Source: Pseudomonadota bacterium (GTDB taxonomy: Bacteria; Pseudomonadota; Alphaproteobacteria; Rhizobiales; Rhizobiaceae). From it: a stretch of 5,272 nucleotides of DNA. Position numbers and translations under genes: made by a program. The stretch is taken from NCBI GenBank assembly GCA_023387715.1, contig JAEWHQ010000065.1, positions 1 through 5,272 of the forward strand, written 5' to 3'. A model generated the notes under the pieces. It did not search any database, was not told the DNA's origin, and worked only from the letters and a program-made list of their open reading frames with translations. Shown here in pieces: positions 1-5,272 of this stretch (position 1 is its first letter; each line of letters begins with the position of its first letter).

Positions 1-1
1 T

Positions 2-1489
2 ATTCAAGCATTGCGTGTGCTTGTTGCAGATGATAATCCGGCCTCGCGTGAAATCCTGCAAAGTATCTTTGCCTCATGGTCGATGAAAATTGATCTGGTG
101 GCCTCTGGTGAGGAAGTTATCGGCGCATTAGTTAATCACCAAAACAGCCACACGCCTTATGATCTTTTGCTGCTCGACTGGAAAATGCCGGGCATGGATG
201 GTCTGAATACGCTGAAAGTCATGCATTCCGATGCGCAGATTAATCAGTTCCCGCATGTCATTTTGATCAGCGCTTATGGTCGCGAACAATTTGAACAAGA
301 AGCAGAGCAATCCGGCGTTACCAGCTTCCTGACCAAGCCGATTGAAGAATCGGTTCTTTTCAGCACAATAGCCAATCTGTTCAACGAACAAAAAACTGAA
401 GATGACGACCAGTTGCCGGATACGCCAACCGTTTCGAAGCAAGCTCAAGGCAAACAGGTTCTGTTGGTGGAAGATAATGCCATCAATCAGGAAATTGCCG
501 CGGAATTGCTGACGGATGCCGGTTTGAGTGTTGATACGGCAGATAATGGTCTTATTGCCGTTGAAATGGTTAAAGCCAATCCGGATAAATATCATGCCAT
601 TTTGATGGATGTACAAATGCCGGTGATGGATGGCATTGAAGCCACCAAAACAATCCGCCGCACCATCAGCGCTGACCGCTTACCGATTATCGCTTTGACC
701 GCGCATGCTTATGAGGAAGAGCGCAATAAATGCTTTAATGCCGGCATGAACGATCATGTATCCAAGCCGATTGACCCGCAATTACTGGTGCAAACGCTGG
801 ATAAGTGGCTGCACGCCGACACAACCAAAGCAGCGCCGGCACAAACAGTAACTGCGTTATCCCTGCAAGTCGATGAAACCTTGCCTGATCATCTGCACCC
901 GTTTGACATTGCAACAGCCCTTGTGCGGGTCAACGGTAAACGTAAATTATTGCGCAAGCTGATCATCAACTTTGCCGAGAGCTTCGAGCATGTCGTCAAA
1001 GAACTGAAGGACAAACAGCAGGTCAACGACATGGAAGGCGCACGCCGTCAGGCGCATACATTAAAAGGTGTCGCCGCTTCGTTGGAACTGGCTGATGTTT
1101 CCCGCGCTGCACACCAGTTGGAACTGGCCTATGCTGCGCAGGATCTGAGCAATACTGAAAACCTGCTCGCACAGCTTGCGACATCCATTAAACCCGCCCT
1201 TGAGGCAGCAGGAAGTTTGCAGCCGGCACAGCCAAAAAATGCAATCTTTAAATCTGCTGGTCTTAATTTTGATGATGTCATCAATGAAACAGCTATTTTG
1301 CGTGAATTGCTGGTCAAACGCAGCCTTCGAGCCCGTAGCGTTTTTGAAGAACTGGCAGGAAAACTGAACACAACGACCAATGTTATGCCGCTCCTCCCTG
1401 TAAAACAGGCGATCGACAAATTAGATTATGAACAGGCCCTTGCGGCACTGGATCACTTGTTATCAACGGAGACGGACAAGTCATTATGA
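2..1489 (+). CDS. Hybrid sensor histidine kinase, C-terminal part (REC-REC-HPt-tail), 5' truncated by window edge
   Basis: This is the phosphorelay end of a tripartite hybrid kinase. The frame is open to the left edge (residues IQA precede the TTG at 11), so that TTG is internal, not a start. The sensor, HisKA and ATPase domains must lie upstream. Counting the codon at 11 as residue 1: receiver 1 (about 2-125) has acidic pair D7/D8, phospho-acceptor D56 in LLLLDWKMPGMDG, S87 and K109 (TKP). Receiver 2 (about 149-268) has E154/D155, D200 in LMDVQMPVMDG, T230 and K252 (SKP). The HPt domain (about 295-400) has phospho-acceptor H349 in AHTLKG. Residues 412-492 form an apparently helical tail I cannot assign. 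The input signal is unknown because the sensor is missing. The stop overlaps the next gene by 4 bases, so the downstream cyclase is the likely partner. Domain calls are from visible motifs; the kinase identity of the missing part is inferred. Confidence 0.93.
   Translation: MQALRVLVADDNPASREILQSIFASWSMKIDLVASGEEVIGALVNHQNSHTPYDLLLLDWKMPGMDGLNTLKVMHSDAQINQFPHVILISAYGREQFEQEAEQSGVTSFLTKPIEESVLFSTIANLFNEQKTEDDDQLPDTPTVSKQAQGKQVLLVEDNAINQEIAAELLTDAGLSVDTADNGLIAVEMVKANPDKYHAILMDVQMPVMDGIEATKTIRRTISADRLPIIALTAHAYEEERNKCFNAGMNDHVSKPIDPQLLVQTLDKWLHADTTKAAPAQTVTALSLQVDETLPDHLHPFDIATALVRVNGKRKLLRKLIINFAESFEHVVKELKDKQQVNDMEGARRQAHTLKGVAASLELADVSRAAHQLELAYAAQDLSNTENLLAQLATSIKPALEAAGSLQPAQPKNAIFKSAGLNFDDVINETAILRELLVKRSLRARSVFEELAGKLNTTTNVMPLLPVKQAIDKLDYEQALAALDHLLSTETDKSL
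1468..1489 (+). promoter_or_regulatory. Ribosome binding site and ATGA stop/start overlap
   Basis: The cyclase ATG (1486-1488) overlaps the kinase TGA (1487-1489). Purine-rich GGAGACGGA (1468-1476) lies inside the kinase 3' end; its second GGA is 9 bases before the ATG, a workable Shine-Dalgarno distance. The arrangement implies translational coupling, so that cyclase and kinase are made in linked amounts. It also fixes the cyclase start, since the receiver domain begins directly at VILIVDDE. Confidence 0.75.
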
Positions 1490-2403
1490 ACAATCGCGCA
1501 GTCATCCTCATCGTGGATGACGAAATTACCAATATCGAAATCATGAATGCAGTGTTGGAAGACACTTACGAGATTTGCTTTGCCACATCTGGTGAGCAAG
1601 CGATTGAGGTTGCGCGCACTGTTCTGCCTGATCTCATTCTCCTTGATGTCATGATGCCGGGTATTGATGGTTATGATGTGTGCGAGCGTATCAAATCCGA
1701 ACGTCTTTTGGCTGATGTGCCGGTAATTTTCACCACCGGCCTCACCGATCAGGATGCCGAAGTGCGTGGTCTTTCGCTGGGCGCGATCGATTACATCACC
1801 AAACCTATCCAGCCAGTGGTGCTACGCGCACGCGTTGCCAATCACATTGAACTAAAGCGTCTGCGCGATCAGCTTGCACAAATGGCTGTCACTGATGCGC
1901 TCACAGGCTTGAGCAATCGCCGCCACCTCGAGGAAACGATCAAAACCGAAGTCACCGCTTTGGCAGAAACCAAAGACTGGTTGTCGGTCATTTTGCTCGA
2001 CATTGATTTCTTCAAATCCTTCAATGACACTTATGGCCATCCCGAAGGTGATCGCTGCCTGATTATGGTGGCCTCCGCCCTCACCCGCGCCATGCACCGT
2101 TCTGATAATACCGTTGCACGTTACGGCGGCGAAGAATTTGCCTGTATTTTACCAGGAACCAATTTTGAAGCAGCCATGAAAATGGCGCAGAATATTAAAA
2201 ACCAAGTGCAGGCACTCAATATCCCGCATTCCGGTTCATCGATCAGCCCGTTCCTTACCATCAGCATGGGGGTCGCCTCGGCCATGGCGGCGCATGGCAT
2301 GACCTCTTCTGACTGGATCAACCATGCCGATCAACAACTCTACTTAAGTAAAGCCGGTGGCCGTGACATGATTTCCGGTGCAGTTTTCACACCTGAAAGC
2401 TAA
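1486..2403 (+). CDS. Response regulator with GGDEF domain (diguanylate cyclase, REC-GGDEF)
   Basis: This 305-residue cytoplasmic protein should make cyclic-di-GMP from two GTP when its receiver is phosphorylated and it dimerises. Receiver (about 6-122): acidic D11/D12, phospho-acceptor D54 in LILLDVMMPGIDGYD, T83/T84 and K106 (TKP). A short helical linker (LKRLRDQLAQMAV, from about 123) leads into the GGDEF domain (about 134-297). That domain shows DALTGLSNRR, metal-binding D172 in LLDIDFFKSFND, then TYGH, the active-site loop GGEEF (214-218), and the terminal ADQQLYLSKAGGRD. The catalytic residues look intact. The I-site position, normally RxxD just before the active site, reads RSDN (205-208), so product inhibition may be weak. 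It resembles PleD but has one receiver instead of two; I do not give it that name. It overlaps the hybrid kinase gene, which is the likely phosphate source through H349. Partner assignment is inferred from gene order. Confidence 0.95.
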   Translation: MNNRAVILIVDDEITNIEIMNAVLEDTYEICFATSGEQAIEVARTVLPDLILLDVMMPGIDGYDVCERIKSERLLADVPVIFTTGLTDQDAEVRGLSLGAIDYITKPIQPVVLRARVANHIELKRLRDQLAQMAVTDALTGLSNRRHLEETIKTEVTALAETKDWLSVILLDIDFFKSFNDTYGHPEGDRCLIMVASALTRAMHRSDNTVARYGGEEFACILPGTNFEAAMKMAQNIKNQVQALNIPHSGSSISPFLTISMGVASAMAAHGMTSSDWINHADQQLYLSKAGGRDMISGAVFTPES

Positions 2404-2464
2404 TTATTTTAAACTTTACTCATATATTTCGAAGGAAATAACCGTATCTGATTCATGCGTTTTT

Positions 2465-2510
2465 TTCTTTTTATCCATGTGTTTTTGCAAAAAAACAGAG
2501 CAAAAAAGAA
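2465..2510. repeat. Nested A/T inverted repeat
   Basis: TTCTTTTT (2465-2472) is complementary to AAAAAGAA (2503-2510). Between them lies a perfect 12-base palindrome, TTTTTGCAAAAA (2482-2493). The pairs are almost all A:T, so the hairpin would be weak as RNA. It could help end transcription of the cyclase operon or simply reflect low complexity. I see no further evidence for a role. Confidence 0.45.
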
Positions 2511-2582
2511 CTATATCTTTACGCGAGAAAAAGATTTTTTCCTTGCCAAAATTCAACTAAAACTAGAATCATTCCATTCTCC

Positions 2583-2607
2583 CGCAATAAAATACATATT
2601 TATTGCG
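2583..2607. repeat. Perfect 9-bp inverted repeat CGCAATAAA-N7-TTTATTGCG
   Basis: CGCAATAAA (2583-2591) and TTTATTGCG (2599-2607) are exact reverse complements around the 7-base spacer ATACATA. The dyad lies about 250 bases before the aspA start. Perfect arms and a centre-to-centre distance of 16 bases would suit a dimeric DNA-binding regulator. A transcribed hairpin is also possible, but no T run follows immediately. I do not recognise it as a known operator; it is not an FNR-type TTGAT-N4-ATCAA box. Confidence 0.5.
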
Positions 2608-2655
2608 AATTTTATGCATTTTGTTACCTGTTTTTCTCGCAAACAATTGCATTTT

Positions 2656-2787
2656 CGGCAGCATGGCGCTATTCCCACTGTCTGATAAATAACAAACTGC
2701 AATCATGGCGAACGGCTCGGCAGGACCAGTGGGAGGTCTTCCAAAACGTATAAGAACAATTGCGCGCAAATGTTCGCCTCATGCTCG
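2656..2787 (+). ncRNA. Candidate structured RNA (small RNA or aspA 5' leader), family not recognised
   Basis: Helix A pairs 2672-2680 with 2727-2735 (CCCACTG with CAGTGGG, plus T-A and a wobble). Inside it, CTGC (2697-2700) pairs with GCAG (2720-2723), and CGA (2709-2711) with TCG (2717-2719). Helix C closes the whole: 2660-2668 with 2775-2785 (AGCATG/CATGCT, then GCG/CGC across a 2-base bulge), with two possible extra pairs outside. The resulting long irregular hairpin with an internal bubble loosely recalls 6S RNA, but I see no diagnostic 6S sequence and do not claim it. A rival helix B (2704-2714 with 2771-2783) competes with C and crosses A. The strand is assumed to be + because of aspA; an antisense RNA would fold similarly. 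No clear promoter is visible. The pairing was found by eye, with no energy calculation. Confidence 0.4.
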
Positions 2788-2809
2788 ACAGGATTAACCA
2801 CTAAAAGAT

Positions 2810-2825
2810 ACGCATTCGTTTGCGT
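2810..2825 (+). repeat. Small hairpin ACGCA-TTCGTT-TGCGT upstream of aspA
   Basis: ACGCA (2810-2814) and TGCGT (2821-2825) are perfect reverse complements around a 6-base loop, ending 35 bases before the aspA ATG. It is not followed by a T run, so it is a poor intrinsic terminator. It could be the 3' end of the structured RNA just upstream or part of the aspA leader. Five pairs alone could be chance. Confidence 0.35.
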
Positions 2826-2850
2826 TCTATTGCTTACATACGATTGAAAC

Positions 2851-2860
2851 GGATACTAGA
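2851..2860 (+). promoter_or_regulatory. Weak ribosome binding site of aspA
   Basis: GGA (2851-2853) stands 7 bases before the ATG at 2861 and is the only Shine-Dalgarno-like run nearby. An internal ATG at 2894 lies closer to where E. coli AspA starts relative to its conserved DLLG segment, but it has no purine run before it. The upstream start is therefore preferred. Weak initiation could leave translation sensitive to leader structure. Confidence 0.5.
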
Positions 2861-4276
2861 ATGGCTCAAAACCTGAATTCCCCTGCGCTAGAAATGAGAA
2901 CAGAGCACGACATGCTCGGTGAAATGGATATTCCGTTACACTTACGCTATGGGATTCAGACGGTTCGAGCGTTGGAGAATTTTCCGATTTCCGGTGTGAG
3001 CATTGGCCAATTTCCAAGCCTCGTTAAAGCGTTTGGTATTGTCAAAAAAGCAGCCGCTGCCGGCAATTATGCCGAAGGCAGCCTCACCAAGCAGCAGTTT
3101 GATGCAATTTGCCTTGCCTGTGATGATGTGATCAGCGGTGCATTAAACGATGATTTTGTCGTTGATGTTTTTCAGGGCGGTGCCGGTACATCCACCAATA
3201 TGAATGCCAACGAAGTGATCGCCAACCGCGCGCTTGAACATCTTGGCCTGCCACATGGTTCTTATGATGTCATTCATCCGAATGAAGACATCAACCGTTC
3301 GCAATCCACCAATGACATGTATCCGACATCGGTGAAGCTTTCGATGATCCTGAGCAGTCAGGATTTGCTCAATGCGCTTGATATTCTGATTGCGTCTTTT
3401 GAGAAAAAAGCAGCCGAATTCAAAAACCATGTCAAGCTTGGCAGAACCCAGTTGCAGGATGCTGTTCCAATGACCTTGGGGCAGGAATTCAACGCATTCG
3501 CCACCATTTTCAAAGATGACATCATTCGTCTGAAAGATGCCATGAAGCAGCTCACCGAAGTTAATCTCGGCGGCACGGCTATCGGTACATGCATTAACGC
3601 GTCACAGGCCTATATTGATGTGTCCTTTGAACATTTGCGTCAATTCAGCGGCGTTGAAATGACACCGGCCAAAGATATGATTGCAGCCAGCTGGGATATG
3701 GGCGCATTCATCAGCTATTCCAGCGTTTTGAAGCGCATTGCATCAAAGCTTTCCAAAGTCAGCAATGATCTGCGCCTGATGTCGAGCGGCCCGCGCGGCG
3801 GCATTGGCGAAATCAAGCTGCCTGCACAGCAGCCTGGCTCATCCATTATGCCGGGTAAAGTTAATCCGGTTATTCCGGAATCCGTCAATCAGGTTTGCTT
3901 TCAGGTCATCGGCCTTGATGTGGCGGTTACCATGGCAGCCGAAGCCGGCCAGTATCAGCTGAACGCTTTTGAGCCATTGATTGCTTACAATATTCTGACG
4001 TCGATCCAGCTGCTTTCCAATGCGTCGCGCAATCTGGTTGAAAAATGCGTTGACGGCATTGAAGCCAATGTTGAGGCTTGCCGCACCATGGCTGAAACCT
4101 GCACCACCTTGGCCACCGCTCTGGTGCCGGTAATGGGCTATGATGCAGCGATCCGCATTGCAAAGTCAGCACTCAATGACGGTGTCAGCGTTAAAGAAGC
4201 AGCAATTGCTGAAGGCCTTGATCCGGCATTGGCGGCAGAATTGCTTGAACCAATGCGCATGACCAACGCGCAGTAA
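2861..4276 (+). CDS. aspA: Aspartate ammonia-lyase (aspartase)
   Basis: It converts L-aspartate reversibly to fumarate and ammonia in the cytoplasm, as a homotetramer of the aspartase/fumarase superfamily. At 471 residues it is close to E. coli AspA (478). Visible blocks: VDVFQGGAGTSTNMNANEV (102-120, with T110/S111), RSQSTNDMYPT (146-156), GRTQLQDAVPMTLGQEF (194-210), VNLGGTAIGT (234-243), SSGPRGG (308-314) and the family signature GSSIMPGKVNP (326-336). By analogy with characterised aspartases, S327 is the catalytic base, and K333 and N335 contact substrate. GRTQLQDAVPM and the VNLG block match aspartase, not class II fumarase (which has GETHTQDA-type wording), so AspA is preferred over FumC. 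C244 sits where relatives as I remember them have glycine (IGTG). The gene stands alone: a 457-base gap precedes it and a terminator follows. It converges on lpd. Confidence 0.95.
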   Translation: MAQNLNSPALEMRTEHDMLGEMDIPLHLRYGIQTVRALENFPISGVSIGQFPSLVKAFGIVKKAAAAGNYAEGSLTKQQFDAICLACDDVISGALNDDFVVDVFQGGAGTSTNMNANEVIANRALEHLGLPHGSYDVIHPNEDINRSQSTNDMYPTSVKLSMILSSQDLLNALDILIASFEKKAAEFKNHVKLGRTQLQDAVPMTLGQEFNAFATIFKDDIIRLKDAMKQLTEVNLGGTAIGTCINASQAYIDVSFEHLRQFSGVEMTPAKDMIAASWDMGAFISYSSVLKRIASKLSKVSNDLRLMSSGPRGGIGEIKLPAQQPGSSIMPGKVNPVIPESVNQVCFQVIGLDVAVTMAAEAGQYQLNAFEPLIAYNILTSIQLLSNASRNLVEKCVDGIEANVEACRTMAETCTTLATALVPVMGYDAAIRIAKSALNDGVSVKEAAIAEGLDPALAAELLEPMRMTNAQ

Positions 4277-4298
4277 AAACGCACGAGAGTGCAAAAAC

Positions 4299-4335
4299 AA
4301 AAAAGCGGTTCAGACCATTCTGAACCGCTTTTTTT
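4299..4335. terminator. Rho-independent terminator, probably bidirectional, shared by aspA and lpd
   Basis: AGCGGTTCAGA (4304-4314) pairs perfectly with TCTGAACCGCT (4319-4329) around the tetraloop CCAT. An A run (4299-4304) on the left and a 7-base T run (4329-4335) on the right give a U tail in either direction. Pairing A with T extends the stem to 16 bp. It starts 22 bases after the aspA stop and ends 18 bases beyond the lpd stop, so it fits both convergent genes. Confidence 0.93.
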
Positions 4336-4353
4336 ACTCGTATCTATAATATT

Positions 4354-5272
4354 TCAGATATGCAATGCTGAACCATAGGCAGCAAGCACCGATTCATGCA
4401 TCGCTTCGCTTAATGTCGGATGCGGGAAGATCACATCCATCCACTCTGCTTCTGTTGCTTCCAATTTGCTGCCAATAACATAACCTTGAATAAGTTCGGT
4501 TACTTCCGGCCCGATCATATGCGCGCCCAGTAACTCTCCGGTCTGCGCGTCAAAAATCGTTTTCACCAAGCCTTCCGCCTCACCCAAAGCAATAGCTTTT
4601 CCATTGCCGATAAACGGGAAGCGTCCGACACGAAGCTGATAGCCCAGTGACCGTGCCTTCGCCTCACTCAGACCAACCGATGCAATCTGAGGATGGGAAT
4701 AAGTGCAACCGGCAATCTGACTACGTTTGATCGTATGCACATTCTTGCCCGCGATAAGTTCCGCCACCATAGTACCTTCATGACTGGCTTTATGTGCAAG
4801 CCACGGGCTACCCGCAACATCGCCAATAGCAAAGATACCCTCAACACCGGCACGACAATATTCATCGGTAATAATATGAGACTTATCCACCTGAATACCA
4901 AGTGTTTCGAGCCCCAAATTCTCTACATTGCCGACAATACCGACGGCTGAAATAACCGTATCAAACTCCTGCAACACTGTGCCGGTACTGGTTTTTATAT
5001 GTGCTTGAACATATCCGGTACGGCGCTCCAATTGTGTCACTTGCGCACTTTCAATAATCTGCATGCCCTGACGAATAAATTGCTGCTTTGCAAGATTTGA
5101 TATTTCCTCATCTTCTGCTGGCAATATCCGTTCAGTAACCTCAACAATCGTCACAGCACTTCCAAGTGCATTATAAAATGATGCAAACTCGACACCAATT
5201 GCACCTGAGCCAATGACCAGCAATTTCTGCGGGGTGCGTTTTGGCTGAAGCGCATGTTTATAGTTCCAAACC
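4354..5272 (-). CDS. lpd: Dihydrolipoyl dehydrogenase (E3), 3' two thirds, 5' truncated by window edge
   Basis: This FAD flavoprotein reoxidises dihydrolipoamide with NAD+ in 2-oxoacid dehydrogenase complexes. The frame stays open to the right edge (residues FWNYKHALQPKRTPQK precede the TTG codon at 5221-5223), so that TTG is internal. About 305 residues are present of the usual 460-480. Missing are the N-terminal FAD fold and the redox CxxxxC pair. Visible parts: NAD-binding GSGAIG with following E (about 5211-5188), acidic E of VEVTE at the strand end (favours NAD over NADP), the second FAD segment FAIGDVAGSPWLAHKASHEG (its Asp at 4819-4821), and the dimer interface domain from CTYSHPQIASVG. 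Near the end is the active-site FPHPTLSE, with catalytic His at 4420-4422 and its partner Glu. The wording resembles alphaproteobacterial Lpd associated with pyruvate dehydrogenase. It is last in its transcript, since a terminator follows; upstream partners are out of view. The gene symbol could equally be lpdA. Confidence 0.95.
   Translation of the reverse strand, partial: VWNYKHALQPKRTPQKLLVIGSGAIGVEFASFYNALGSAVTIVEVTERILPAEDEEISNLAKQQFIRQGMQIIESAQVTQLERRTGYVQAHIKTSTGTVLQEFDTVISAVGIVGNVENLGLETLGIQVDKSHIITDEYCRAGVEGIFAIGDVAGSPWLAHKASHEGTMVAELIAGKNVHTIKRSQIAGCTYSHPQIASVGLSEAKARSLGYQLRVGRFPFIGNGKAIALGEAEGLVKTIFDAQTGELLGAHMIGPEVTELIQGYVIGSKLEATEAEWMDVIFPHPTLSEAMHESVLAAYGSALHI

Larger units (their letters stand above)
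2404..2860. other. Intergenic region between the cyclase gene and aspA, no convincing protein gene
   Basis: The left part (2404 to about 2640) is strongly AT-rich with homopolymer A and T runs. It contains a weak inverted repeat TATTTC-GAAG-GAAATA (2425-2440) and a T run at 2460-2466. I see no GC-rich hairpin directly before that run, so no clear terminator follows the cyclase gene. The right part (about 2640-2860) is closer to coding-region composition and carries the complementary segments described in separate entries. Short open frames here lack ribosome binding sites and family motifs. The aspA promoter must lie in this stretch, but no well-spaced consensus pair stands out. Confidence 0.7.

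Noticed and set aside
11..13. TTG as the start codon of the hybrid kinase gene
   Set aside because: The frame is open to the left edge, no ribosome binding site precedes it, and a gene made of REC-REC-HPt with no kinase core would be unusual.
128..616. Antisense open frame of 162 codons inside the kinase gene
   Set aside because: It is a shadow of the plus-strand receiver domains, whose motifs are unambiguous; it shows no motif of its own.
2378..2685. Two plus-strand open frames after the cyclase gene
   Set aside because: They run through A/T homopolymer tracts, giving Lys/Phe-rich low-complexity products. One overlaps the cyclase 3' end, and neither has a credible ribosome binding site or motif.
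2749..2754. TATAAG as a -10 box for aspA
   Set aside because: It is a good -10 match, but no TTGACA-like hexamer lies 16-18 bases upstream, and the position is inside the candidate structured RNA. It cannot be excluded but is not supported.
2569..2769. Minus-strand open frame of 66 codons in the aspA upstream gap
   Set aside because: It begins with TTG, has no ribosome binding site, matches no family I know, and lies over the paired RNA segments, which explain its sequence better than protein coding does.
2656..2787. Assignment of the structured region as 6S RNA
   Set aside because: The overall shape (terminal stem, bubble, long hairpin) is only loosely similar. The internal bubble would be very asymmetric (3 against 39 bases), and I see no diagnostic 6S sequence.
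2830..2857. Promoter-like TTGCTT with GATACT, 16-base spacer
   Set aside because: Transcription would start at about the aspA ATG and leave no ribosome binding site; the -35 match is poor.
2861..4276. Class II fumarase (FumC) instead of aspartase
   Set aside because: GRTQLQDAVPMTLGQEF and VNLGGTAIGT match aspartase; fumarases carry GETHTQDA-type wording at the equivalent place.
5221..5223. TTG as the start codon of the dehydrogenase gene
   Set aside because: The frame continues upstream to the window edge with residues typical of the linker before the NAD-binding domain, and the FAD domain would be missing.

Overview
The window reads as ordinary chromosomal DNA from a proteobacterium of roughly half GC. 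An alphaproteobacterium is the best guess. The main pointer is the dihydrolipoyl dehydrogenase: its C-terminal wording (FPHPTLSE followed by MHESVLAAYG, and AVG..GNVENLGLE) is what I associate with alphaproteobacterial pyruvate-dehydrogenase-linked Lpd. This is from memory of the family, not from a search. No transposon, phage, CRISPR, tRNA or rRNA signature is visible.

Left third (1-2403, + strand): a two-gene signalling operon. The first gene enters from outside the window and is the C-terminal part of a hybrid sensor kinase: two receiver domains, one histidine phosphotransfer (HPt) domain, and an uncharacterised helical tail. Its stop overlaps the start of the second gene (ATGA). The second gene encodes a complete single-receiver GGDEF response regulator, i.e. 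a diguanylate cyclase. The simplest model is a phosphorelay, kinase to REC to HPt to the cyclase receiver, ending in cyclic-di-GMP synthesis. The cyclase keeps its catalytic GGEEF motif, but its product-inhibition site (RxxD) reads RSDN.

Middle (2404-2860): a 457-base gap without a convincing gene. Its left half is very AT-rich and holds A/T inverted repeats and a perfect 9-bp palindrome. Its right half (about 2656-2825) is less AT-rich and has several strong complementary segments. Some of these cross each other, so they imply either a pseudoknot or alternative folds. This is the best candidate in the window for something undescribed: a small RNA, or a structured 5' leader of the next gene.

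Right half: a complete aspartate ammonia-lyase gene (aspA, + strand, 2861-4276) converges on the 3' two thirds of a dihydrolipoyl dehydrogenase gene (lpd, - strand, from 4354 to beyond the right edge). A strong rho-independent terminator, symmetric enough to work in both directions, lies in the 77 bases between them. AspA makes fumarate from aspartate, and Lpd serves 2-oxoacid dehydrogenase complexes, so both feed central carbon metabolism. They are transcribed separately.
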